NCBI GenBank assembly: GCA_004554395.1
Contig: SFMP01000136.1
Span: forward strand, 1 to 14,036
DNA: 14,036 nt
Direction of reading: 5' to 3'
Origin: Myxococcales bacterium
GTDB taxonomy: Bacteria > Myxococcota_A > Bradymonadia > UBA4248
Shown here: piece after piece, positions 6,769 to 13,787 of the stretch
Layout: every line of letters begins with the position of its first letter
How positions within the stretch are numbered: the stretch's first letter is position 1
Made by a program: the position numbers and the translations under genes
The notes under the pieces: model-generated
Seen by the model: the letters and a program-made list of their open reading frames with translations, nothing else
Databases searched by the model: none
What the model was told of the DNA's origin: nothing

Positions 6769-8508
6769 TTATTTGCAGTCTGTACCTTCGGTGTTGCAAC
6801 CGTTGCTACAAAGCGTCTTATTCTCTGAATCATCGACATAGACATAGATAGTGTCGCTCGCTTTGGTGCAAACATCTTTTACTTTGTAGTATTTTTTATC
6901 GTTGTATTGATAACATGCATCGACGGATTTATTTACATCTGAAGCATTACATGTTTTGTAGCAAGCATAGTAAGTTTCCCCATCTTCTTCAAAACACAGA
7001 GCAGCAGCATCGGCCTTCATATCTGCTGTACAAGCTTGATCTAGGGTTTGCGTTTCATTCAATTTTTCATTTCCGCAATAGTAAGCCGAGCCGTCACTGT
7101 CTGTGCTACCGCCGCCCGAGCCACTACCGAACTCCGAACCGCCAGCGGTGCCGCCTTGGGCGTCGCAAGATTCATTTTTGGCGTCGCATGAACCCTTACA
7201 CGCTGTGTATGTACCGACCAAACCAAACGCATAGTTGCCATTATAGGATTTGCATACGAGGTCAATAGACATCGATTGTCCGTCGCTCGTTTCGCACGTC
7301 GCTTTTTTCTGACCTGCCTGAGCCTCGGTGCAGCTTTCAAAACACGAAGCGCTTGAGCCACTGCACAAACCTACGTAGTTTTCGCCAACATTTTTCTTGC
7401 AATAATCGCCGACAGTACCACCACTTTTGAGTTGTTCATCGTTGCACCAAGTGTAAGGATCGGCCGACGAACTACCGCCGCCCGAGCTATCGCCGCCGCT
7501 CGATCCGCCTTCGGCGAATCCTTGGCTGTCGCAAGCCGTACCTTCGGTGTTACATGCATTTTTGCAGTTCTTGAACGTGCTGTCATCTTCGACTAGGCCG
7601 TAGTGAGTGCCATCGTAGAGGTCGGTGCAAACTGCTTGACCGGCAAATGGGGCTTCGCCGCCTGCCGTTGTGCCGTAGATATCACAGACGGGCACAGTCT
7701 TGCCAACATCGGCTTTTTGGCAAACTTTACTGCAATTGACATCGTTGCCAATGCATACGCCGATTGTCTTGCCTGCGCCATTCATTTGATCGCATGCGGC
7801 TTGGAGCTTCATCTTTTGACCATTATTCAACGTGACTTCTTTTTCGCCGCAGTACATGACGCTGGGCGTGATGCAAGCGCCTTTTGATTCGTCGCAAACG
7901 GGCTTATCGGCGGCGCAGTTTTTCGCGGCACTCCAAGCGCCCGATTCGAAGACTTGGTATGTCGAGCTCGAGGCGCAACGCGTCGTGCCTTCTTTGAGCG
8001 TCGAGGAGCACTCGCCAGAGTTGCAAGTGAGGATGCAAGCCGAATCGCCTTTGGCGCAACAGGGTTTGGATTCCCAAACGCCAGCGGCGCTACAGATTTC
8101 GCGTTCGCCAGCTAGGTTGCAACGCTTGGCACCAGCCGTGCACTCGCCTTTGCCCGCGGTGGCGGGGTTGCATTTGTTCGTTTCGACGCTACAGCCGTTT
8201 GCGCAATCGGTGTAGGTGATGACGTTGTTGGAGCAGTAGACGATGCGATTGTTGGCTTGATCGCAGCTCGGCGTCATGTCGTTGCTGCATTCGGCGGCGA
8301 CGGTGCACATCTTCTTTTTGCTGTCGCAAATATAGCCCGTGTTGCAGACGGTTTCGTTTAATTCGCCGTTTTCGCACGTGACTAAAACGGTGGTGTTGTT
8401 ATCGCCCGATTTACAGAAGGCGGCGCCCTCGGTACAAGATTTATCGTCGTCTGAGCACGACACGCAAAGTGCCGCAGCCAGTGCAATTAGCGTCCATGTC
8501 TTTTTCAT
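6769..8508 (-). CDS. Cysteine-rich modular secreted putative lipoprotein
   Basis: A 579-residue exported protein with 56 cysteines (about 10%). The N-terminus MKKTWTLIALAAALCVSC is a signal peptide ending in a lipobox-like site; Cys18 followed by SDDD is the likely lipid-bearing residue, although the -3 position is Cys rather than Leu. Residues 25-212 hold short Cys-rich segments. Three larger modules follow (220-326, 355-448, 478-578), each with exactly ten cysteines and sharing CxxxC-x11-C in the middle and CxxxC-x6-C at the end, separated by Gly/Ser-rich linkers (331-350, 452-474). This resembles surface proteins of deltaproteobacterial lineages; function is unknown, perhaps adhesion or a disulfide-stabilised surface stalk. 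The start is chosen at 8508 because GGAG (8518-8515) lies six bases upstream; the frame is open to 8547. Single gene with its own terminator. Confidence 0.85.
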   Translation of the reverse strand: MKKTWTLIALAAALCVSCSDDDKSCTEGAAFCKSGDNNTTVLVTCENGELNETVCNTGYICDSKKKMCTVAAECSNDMTPSCDQANNRIVYCSNNVITYTDCANGCSVETNKCNPATAGKGECTAGAKRCNLAGEREICSAAGVWESKPCCAKGDSACILTCNSGECSSTLKEGTTRCASSSTYQVFESGAWSAAKNCAADKPVCDESKGACITPSVMYCGEKEVTLNNGQKMKLQAACDQMNGAGKTIGVCIGNDVNCSKVCQKADVGKTVPVCDIYGTTAGGEAPFAGQAVCTDLYDGTHYGLVEDDSTFKNCKNACNTEGTACDSQGFAEGGSSGGDSSGGGSSSADPYTWCNDEQLKSGGTVGDYCKKNVGENYVGLCSGSSASCFESCTEAQAGQKKATCETSDGQSMSIDLVCKSYNGNYAFGLVGTYTACKGSCDAKNESCDAQGGTAGGSEFGSGSGGGSTDSDGSAYYCGNEKLNETQTLDQACTADMKADAAALCFEEDGETYYACYKTCNASDVNKSVDACYQYNDKKYYKVKDVCTKASDTIYVYVDDSENKTLCSNGCNTEGTDCK

Positions 8509-8538
8509 AAGTTTCTCCGTTTTTTCGTCGCTCGCTCG

Positions 8539-8599
8539 ATGTGGCATATCGCGGCGTATTTGAGTGTTACGGGATATCGTCTGCGTACATGTGGCATAT
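8539..8599. promoter_or_regulatory. Direct repeat of ATGTGGCATAT upstream of the lipoprotein gene
   Basis: The 11-mer ATGTGGCATAT occurs at 8539-8549 and again at 8589-8599, exactly 50 bases (about five DNA turns) apart. The second copy lies in a small inverted repeat GTGGC-N7-GCCAC (8591-8607). Both are 30 to 90 bases upstream of the lipoprotein start codon, where operator sites would be expected. No convincing -35/-10 pair was found. Confidence 0.35.
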
Positions 8600-9044
8600 T
8601 AAGCCACCTATACGCCATCCGTAAAGCCTTATGCCGTAAATCTATCGGTATTTCAACCACATATCGCCCCGAGATCTAAAAATATTTCATTTTTGTGGAT
8701 TTTTTTGAATTTTGAACAAGCGAATCGAATATCTCGGGCTGAGATTGAATGAAATTCGGTTTTTTTGGGGGTTGTCGAGGATGTTGCGGTTTGGGAATAT
8801 GGGGTAAGTGCGAAGGTGCGGCGTATCGTGTCAACGATAGCCGCACAGAGCGGCGCGTATTGAGCCCCGCAGGGCGAGATAGCACCGCCGCGCAAGCGTA
8901 TGCCGCGGAGCGGCATAGCGGCGCCCCAAAGGAGCGGTGCGTATTGAGCCCCGCAGGGCGAGATAGCACCGCCGCGCAAGCGTATGCCGCGGAGCGGCAT
9001 AGCGGCGCGCCAAAAGAGAGAATCGAATAAAATTCGGTCGAAAT
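8600..9044. other. Gene-free interval between the hydrogenase and lipoprotein genes
   Basis: No credible gene is seen here. The part from 8600 to about 8820 is AT-richer with T-runs (8699-8708, 8760-8767). The part from about 8848 to 9015 is a GC-rich tandem repeat, annotated separately. An open minus-strand frame that crosses the whole interval and runs into the hydrogenase gene has repeat-derived, low-complexity sequence and is not a gene. No ordinary T-tailed terminator follows the hydrogenase gene; the repeat hairpins may serve instead. Confidence 0.6.
8848..9015. repeat. 84-bp tandem repeat, two near-identical copies
   Basis: Copy 1 is 8848-8931 and copy 2 is 8932-9015. They differ at only three positions (8854/8938, 8925/9009, 8931/9015). 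Each unit contains the core CGTATTGAGCCCCGC, and a strong hairpin TATGCCGC-GGA-GCGGCATA flanked by CGCCGC and GCGGCG. The array starts 29 bases past the stop codon of the group-B-like hydrogenase gene. The unit length of 84 (28 codons) keeps frames open, which explains spurious reading frames here. Confidence 0.93.
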
Positions 9045-10481
9045 CTATTTCTTTAGAACGGAAATGGCGTCGGAAATGGTCTTTTCGTAGGCTTCGCGGC
9101 CGTATTTGTCGACTTCGGCTTTGTTTTTTTCGCCGTGTGTGAGGCAACCCGCGCCGCCGATGCAACCGCCGACGCATGCCATGCCTTCGACGAAATTGGC
9201 GTCGAGGACGTTTTTGTTCTTTTTGAGCAGGGCGATTCGGCATTCTTCGATGCCATCGCACGAGACGGGTTTGAGCGTGAAGTCGTCGTGTCCGCGTTCT
9301 TTGAGACCTTGTGCGACGGCGTCGGCGAGTCCGCCGCTGCGAGCGAAAATGCGCCCGTAGTAGGAGGCGTTGTCGAGGACGTCTTCGGGTAGTGTGGTGA
9401 TGTCGATGTCGCGGCTGTCGAAGAGGGCTTGGAGTTCTTCGAAGGTGAGAGCGACGTCGACGTATGGTTTGACGGCGTCTTTTTGGACTTCAGCTTTCTT
9501 CGCTGTGCACGGCCCAATGAAGATGATTCTTGCGGTTGGGTCGGTTTTATCCTTAATATATTTGGCAATTGTCGCCATAGGCGAAAGATTATGCGAGACG
9601 AGAGGGACGAGTTTTGGGAAAGCTTTTTCGACGTATGCGACGAAAGCGGGGCAGCACGAGCTGGTGAGGAAGCCCTTTTGGTGGAGCTCTTCGCACTCTT
9701 CGTAGGCGACCATGTCGGCGCCTAGTGCGGCTTCGACGACGGTATGGAAGCCCAAAACTTTGAGCCCGGCGATGACTTGCCCGAGTTTTGCGTAGGTGAA
9801 TTGGCTCGAGATGGAGGGCGCGACGACGGCGTAGACTTTGTATTTGGTGTTGTTTTCGCTGCGTCGTATGAAATCGATGGCGTCGAGGATGAATGATTTG
9901 TCCATGATGGCGCCGAATGGGCACTGGTAGACGCAAGCGCCGCACGAAATGCATTTGTCGTTGTCGATGGCGGCGGCTTTGTTCTCGTTCATCGATATGG
10001 CTTTGATTTTACAGGCGTTTTCGCATGGTCGTGTTCGTTTGACGATGGCGGTGTATGGGCATACTTTTGCGCACATGCCGCAGTCGACGCATTTCGTTTT
10101 GTCGATGTGTGCGACGTGGTTGTGGTCGAAAACGATGGCATTTTTTTTACAGACGTCTTCGCATCGGTGTGCGAGGCATCCGCGGCATGAGTTTGTGACT
10201 TCGAATCCGCCCATGGGGCATTCGTCGCATGCGTTTTCGATGACTTCGATGACGTTTGGATTGGCCTTGTCGCCGCCCATGGCGAGTTTGACGCGGTCGG
10301 CGAGGATGGCGCGTTCTTTGTAGACGCAGCATCGCATGGTTGGGACGTTTCCGGGCACGATCATCTTTGGAATGTCGAGTAGGTTGTCGAGGAGTTCGTC
10401 GTTCCACGCGAGTCGAGCGACTTCGCGTAACACTTTGTATTTGAGATGTTGAACTTTTGTATCGAATTTTCGTATAGACAT
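9045..10481 (-). CDS. [FeFe]-hydrogenase, group-B-like, multi-ferredoxin
   Basis: A 478-residue monomeric-type iron-only hydrogenase: reversible H2 oxidation / proton reduction, probably with ferredoxin, in the cytoplasm. The N-terminal third carries many cysteines: C85/C88, a cluster-like set C99-x2-C102-x4-C107-x3-C111, a classic 4Fe-4S set C131-C134-C137-C141-Pro, C153/C157, and a second classic set C177-C180-C183-C187-Pro. The H-cluster domain follows, with L1 SCCPAF (C276, C277), L2 GPCTAKKAE (C325, K328, E331) and L3 MACVGGC (C436, C440). L2 has Gly where catalytic group A enzymes have Met, as in group B. All four expected H-cluster cysteines are present, so it should be active given HydEFG maturases, which are not in this window. 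The start at 10481 is chosen because AGGTGAG (10495-10489) is seven bases upstream. Same strand as hydS and the phosphatase. Confidence 0.9.
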   Translation of the reverse strand: MSIRKFDTKVQHLKYKVLREVARLAWNDELLDNLLDIPKMIVPGNVPTMRCCVYKERAILADRVKLAMGGDKANPNVIEVIENACDECPMGGFEVTNSCRGCLAHRCEDVCKKNAIVFDHNHVAHIDKTKCVDCGMCAKVCPYTAIVKRTRPCENACKIKAISMNENKAAAIDNDKCISCGACVYQCPFGAIMDKSFILDAIDFIRRSENNTKYKVYAVVAPSISSQFTYAKLGQVIAGLKVLGFHTVVEAALGADMVAYEECEELHQKGFLTSSCCPAFVAYVEKAFPKLVPLVSHNLSPMATIAKYIKDKTDPTARIIFIGPCTAKKAEVQKDAVKPYVDVALTFEELQALFDSRDIDITTLPEDVLDNASYYGRIFARSGGLADAVAQGLKERGHDDFTLKPVSCDGIEECRIALLKKNKNVLDANFVEGMACVGGCIGGAGCLTHGEKNKAEVDKYGREAYEKTISDAISVLKK

Positions 10482-10571
10482 GTCGTACTCACCTGCAGGC
10501 ATTGAATTAAATGCGAAGAATTGCTTGATGAATGAATTTTATGCAATGCTCGTTCAAAAGGATTGTGTAGT

Positions 10572-10606
10572 CGCCCTATTTCGCCCTGGCGGGGCTCAAT
10601 ACGGGC
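10572..10606 (+). repeat. Dispersed repeat, core GGGCTCAATACG
   Basis: Begins CGCCCTATTTCGCCC and ends CGGGGCTCAATACGGGC. The same core occurs at 10743-10772 and 10781-10812 in this orientation, and in opposite orientation inside the 84-bp repeats (8855-8880, 8939-8964). It contains a small GCCC/GGGC hairpin. Confidence 0.8.
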
Positions 10607-10658
10607 TTTCTTTTTTGCCATTTTGCGCATCTGCGTCGTCAGCGTCGCCACGCCGGCG

Positions 10659-10686
10659 GTGGGAACGTACGTGAGTACGCTCCCAC
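10659..10686. repeat. Imperfect hairpin
   Basis: GTGGGA (10659-10664) pairs with TCCCAC (10681-10686), and inside it CGTAC (10666-10670) pairs with GTACG (10675-10679) around the loop GTGA, with one mismatch (A/C). No T-run follows. It could be part of a larger mobile or repeat element in this gap. Confidence 0.6.
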
Positions 10687-10742
10687 GCGCCCTCGGGCTA
10701 GCTTCCTAGCATCTGCATCAAACTGACAAAAAATCATTTTCT

Positions 10743-10853
10743 CGCCCTATTTCGCTATCGCTCAATACGGGCTCATGCTACGCCTATTTCGCCCTGGCGG
10801 GCTCAATACGGCTTCGCTCGTGCGCTATGTTCGCTTTGCTCCATACGCGCCCG
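10743..10853 (+). repeat. Cluster of three degenerate dispersed-repeat copies
   Basis: Three successive variants of one unit: 10743-10772 (CGCCCTATTTCGC...CTCAATACGGGC), 10781-10812 (CGCCTATTTCGCC...GCTCAATACGGC) and a more diverged one at about 10823-10852 (GCTATGTTCGC...CCATACGCGCC). The decreasing similarity suggests amplification followed by decay. Confidence 0.7.
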
Positions 10854-10889
10854 TTTTGTCGGCTATGTGCTCACTGTCGTTGCGCGCAT

Positions 10890-10915
10890 ACGCCGCCATG
10901 CGCCTGTGGCGGCGT
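10890..10915 (-). terminator. GC-rich hairpin after the phosphatase gene
   Basis: ACGCCGCCA (10890-10898) and TGGCGGCGT (10907-10915) form a perfect 9-bp stem with an 8-base loop, 12 bases past the phosphatase stop codon. No T-run follows on the minus strand, so it is a Rho-assisted terminator, an mRNA 3'-end protector, or another repeat-family element. Confidence 0.5.
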
Positions 10916-10927
10916 CGTTTGGGCATT

Positions 10928-12097
10928 CTAGAAATAGATGACTTTGACTTTTTTTCCCATCTTTTTGAGGCACTCGGAGAGTTCGTCGACGAGGTTCATC
11001 TTGATGTTGAAGTTGATGGGCAAATCGGGGTTTTGGTGAGCGGGATTGACGGCGCGTCCGACGAAGAAGTTGATGTCGGTGGCTTCTTCGAAGAGGAGTC
11101 GGCAGATAGACGAGGCGGCGTCGTGTTGGTAGCTCCATTCTTCGTAGAGGTCGTTTTTATCGAGAGCATCACGCGCGTATTCGAGGACTTTGCTCACGGT
11201 GATGACGCCTTCGGTGACGAGGTCGACGCCTTCGATTTCGCCCATGGGTGGGATATCGCTGCGTTCGAAGCAGAGGCTGGCGCGTAGGGGTTTGCCGAGG
11301 TATTGGGCGGCGATCGACGACGTAGTGCCGCCGCAGACGATGTGTTTTCCCTCTTTTGAGAAGAAGAGCGACATCATACGGTCGGCGTCGTCGCGGTTTC
11401 GCGGTGGTCCAAAGAGCATATTGACGGGGGAACGTCGTCGGATTCGCACGACGACCGAAGTCGTATCGTCGCCGGGTTTGAAATCGTATTGTCGATTGCA
11501 TTCGTCGACGAGCATGGTCGAGAGCGTTTTGGCGGTGTATCCGACGTGTGCAAACGTCTTCATGTACTCGGCAATGTCTTCGCGCTTCCATCCGAAGTTG
11601 AAGACGCGCCCGATGCCGGCGTGAGGGCAACCGTCGCTCATGGCGATGAAGATGTCGTTTTCTTGGAGTTTAATCGTCGACTTGTAGATTTTTTTGTTGT
11701 CGATGGTGACTTCGTTTTCGGGGTATTCGCAGATTTCGCAGTCGCGAATGAGGATGATGTGTGGGTTATCGAATTGGATGAGCTCGGCGACGGCGTTGTC
11801 GATGATATGGATAATCGTAAAGGTAGAATAGGCCAATCCTCGGACTTTGCAGATCGGTAGCGTGGCGGCGATCGTCGAGACGCATTCTTCGAGTGGAATG
11901 TCGTTTGCCATCATCGTCGACAAAATTTTCGAGGTCAGTGTCGACAGGATGCTGGCTTTGACGCCGCTGCCCAATCCATCGGCTAAGACGATAATCGAAT
12001 CTTCGTCGCGCTCGATGATTTCGACGTGATCGCCGCAGAGCTCTTCGCCTTCGTGGTTGATGCTTTTCCAACCTATATCAGCACATAAGTTATTCAT
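10928..12097 (-). CDS. SpoIIE/PP2C-type phosphatase linked to HydS
   Basis: A 389-residue cytoplasmic serine/threonine phosphatase. Residues 1-220 form a SpoIIE-like PP2C domain with its metal-binding blocks in order: CGDHVEI (21-27; D23), LADGLGSG (38-45; D40), MSDG (153-156; D155) and PGDDTTSV (208-215; D210, D211). The C-terminal part (about 222-389) is a separate region I cannot assign. It includes HIVCGGTTSS and ends in a lysine-rich stretch. The ATG (12097-12095) overlaps the last codons of hydS by 8 bases in another frame, so translation is probably coupled. In known sensory hydrogenase operons (for example Ruminococcus albus HydS) such phosphatases sit beside the PAS-containing hydrogenase, so this is the likely output of H2 sensing. 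Its phosphoprotein target is not in the window. Confidence 0.87.
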   Translation of the reverse strand: MNNLCADIGWKSINHEGEELCGDHVEIIERDEDSIIVLADGLGSGVKASILSTLTSKILSTMMANDIPLEECVSTIAATLPICKVRGLAYSTFTIIHIIDNAVAELIQFDNPHIILIRDCEICEYPENEVTIDNKKIYKSTIKLQENDIFIAMSDGCPHAGIGRVFNFGWKREDIAEYMKTFAHVGYTAKTLSTMLVDECNRQYDFKPGDDTTSVVVRIRRRSPVNMLFGPPRNRDDADRMMSLFFSKEGKHIVCGGTTSSIAAQYLGKPLRASLCFERSDIPPMGEIEGVDLVTEGVITVSKVLEYARDALDKNDLYEEWSYQHDAASSICRLLFEEATDINFFVGRAVNPAHQNPDLPINFNIKMNLVDELSECLKKMGKKVKVIYF

Positions 12098-13763
12098 CGG
12101 TAATCGTCTTCTTTAATTTTGTGAGGGCAATTTTAGTTTCTGCCGCAGTTTCTCCAAGAAGAGAAGCGATTTCTTGAACAATACGCATTTGTTTGTCGAC
12201 GACTTTGTCGGTGATTTCGAGCGTTTGCCGGCTGATTTCTTCTTTTTTATTTCGCACGGTTTCTTCTTCGGTGACGTCGCGCATGATGCATACGATGACG
12301 TGATAATCTTTATCGTAGATGATCGTCTCTTCGACGTATTTGTCGTATTCGGCGAGGTAGCAACGTTTATCGTAGATATTTTGGTTTGTGGTGAGGACGT
12401 TGAGGAAGTCGGCGGGCTCGAGAATGCGGACGACTTGATCGCCCAAGACATCGGAGGCGGCGCGTATATGCATGAGTTTGAGGGCTGCGCGATTGATTTG
12501 TTGGACTTCGAGGTTTTCGTTTAAGACGATGAGTGCGTTGGGTGTATTTCGTACGATGTTGTCGGAGAAACTTTCGGCTTTATCTTTGAGATAGGGCAAG
12601 CACATCGAAATTTCGGCTTTGCCTTGGAAGATGGCAATCGCTTTTTCGCGGCAGGTATTGTAGCCACACGAACCGCAATTGAGTTCGTCGGCGGGTTTGA
12701 GTTTGCCCATTTGTTTGAGAATGTCTTTGATTTCGGCTTCGGATGGTTGTGGGAGTTTGTGTTCGATGACCGAAAAGCCCTTTTGAAGGGCGAGCATATC
12801 GGGTTGATCGACGACGAAATCTTTGTTTCCGGCAAAGCGCGCGACGCGCATGTAATCTTGGACTGGGGCTTTGTGGAACTTTTCCATGACGGGTCCACCG
12901 ATGCAACTCCCGATGCAAGCCGACATTTCGATAAAGCATTTGTGGACTTTTCCGGCTTCGATATCGCGCAGCGCCGCCATGCAGTTTTCGACGCCATCGA
13001 GTGCCATGTAGGTGTAATCGGGGCGTTGTTGTGTGAGCGTTTTGAGGATACCGCCAGTTGTCGGGAAGAAGCGCGCGCGGCTTTCTTGGAGCGGGACGAT
13101 TTTTTTCTCGAGTGTGATATCGGCTTCTTTGAGCCATTGGGTGAGCTCGTCGAACGTGAGAACGGCGTCGACGATACCTTCGTAGTAGGCGGCTTCGTCT
13201 TTTTTGGCGATACACGGCCCGATGAAGACGGTTTTGGCATTGGGCATGCGCCGTTTAATGTCTTTGCAGTGGGCTTGCATTGGGCTGAGTACGTCGGCGA
13301 GGTATGGGAGCTCGGCGGGGAAATACTTTTGAATGAGCAGATTGATGGAGTGGCAACACGACGTGATGAGGATGTCGCGCGAACCATCGGCGAGTAGTCG
13401 TTCGTATTCGTTTTTGACGATAGTGGCGCCAATGGCGGTTTCTTCGACGTCGTAGAATCCGAGCTTTTTGAGGGCACTCCGCATGGCTTCAATGCCGACG
13501 TCATCGTAGTTTGCGATGAACGATGGGGCCAGGCTGACGACGACGGGATCGCCACTTTGGAGCATGATTTTAACGGTTTCGCGCTCTGAGACGATTTGTT
13601 TTGCGTCTTGCGGGCAGACGACGAAACATTGCCCACATCGAATGCATTCATTGCCGATGATATAGGCTTGGTTGCCCGAAAACCGAATCGATTTGACCGG
13701 ACAATGGCGAATGCATTTGTAACAATTCTTACAATTTGAACGTTTTAACGTCAGACATTCCAT
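12090..13763 (-). CDS. hydS: HydS-like sensory [FeFe]-hydrogenase with PAS domain
   Basis: A 557-residue putative H2/redox sensor. Domains in order: 2x[4Fe-4S] ferredoxin domain (C11, C14, C17, C21; C40, C43, C46, C50); H-cluster domain (about 75-320) with L1 TSCCHSI (C136, C137; His138 instead of Pro), L2 GPCIAKKDE (C184, K187, E190) and L3 SACIGSCIGG (C283, C287); an extra 4Fe-4S motif C363-x2-C366-x4-C371-x16-C388; a PAS domain (about 399-500); and a C-terminal coiled coil (about 500-550). Sensory group C hydrogenases have this H-cluster/Fe-S/PAS order. All H-cluster ligands are present, so it should bind the cofactor but probably turns over slowly. The signal presumably passes through PAS and coiled coil to the overlapping phosphatase. 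The ATG at 13763 has only a weak AGG upstream. A heptamer repeat array begins 25 bases upstream. The symbol is by similarity of architecture. Confidence 0.87.
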   Translation of the reverse strand: MECLTLKRSNCKNCYKCIRHCPVKSIRFSGNQAYIIGNECIRCGQCFVVCPQDAKQIVSERETVKIMLQSGDPVVVSLAPSFIANYDDVGIEAMRSALKKLGFYDVEETAIGATIVKNEYERLLADGSRDILITSCCHSINLLIQKYFPAELPYLADVLSPMQAHCKDIKRRMPNAKTVFIGPCIAKKDEAAYYEGIVDAVLTFDELTQWLKEADITLEKKIVPLQESRARFFPTTGGILKTLTQQRPDYTYMALDGVENCMAALRDIEAGKVHKCFIEMSACIGSCIGGPVMEKFHKAPVQDYMRVARFAGNKDFVVDQPDMLALQKGFSVIEHKLPQPSEAEIKDILKQMGKLKPADELNCGSCGYNTCREKAIAIFQGKAEISMCLPYLKDKAESFSDNIVRNTPNALIVLNENLEVQQINRAALKLMHIRAASDVLGDQVVRILEPADFLNVLTTNQNIYDKRCYLAEYDKYVEETIIYDKDYHVIVCIMRDVTEEETVRNKKEEISRQTLEITDKVVDKQMRIVQEIASLLGETAAETKIALTKLKKTITDE

Positions 13764-13787
13764 AGAAGAACCTACGCGCTATTTTCA

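Larger units (their letters stand above)
10482..10927. other. Repeat-rich gap between the phosphatase and hydrogenase genes
   Basis: No gene is seen in these 446 bases. The part next to the hydrogenase (about 10482-10570) is AT-richer and should hold its promoter, but no clear -35/-10 pair stands out. The rest holds members of a dispersed repeat family, a mixed hairpin at 10659-10686 and a perfect 9-bp hairpin at 10890-10915. The hydrogenase may therefore be a transcription unit separate from the hydS-phosphatase pair. Confidence 0.6.

Noticed and set aside
8653..9261. Minus-strand frame of 202 codons with an internally repeated peptide
   Set aside because: The repetition comes from the 84-bp DNA repeat, whose length is a multiple of three; it overlaps the end of the hydrogenase gene.
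10775..11287. Plus-strand frame of 170 codons
   Set aside because: Half dispersed repeats, half antisense of the phosphatase gene.
12624..13397. Plus-strand frame of 257 codons opposite hydS
   Set aside because: Antisense to the conserved H-cluster domain; no ribosome binding site or recognisable domain.
12521..13651. Minus-strand frame of 376 codons rich in Ser/Pro/Lys
   Set aside because: It lies wholly inside hydS in another frame; composition is typical of a shadow of a TCG/CGA-rich gene.
9045..13763. Electron-bifurcating HydABC hydrogenase complex
   Set aside because: No NuoE/NuoF-like subunit genes; both hydrogenases are single-gene types and their L2 motif is GPC.
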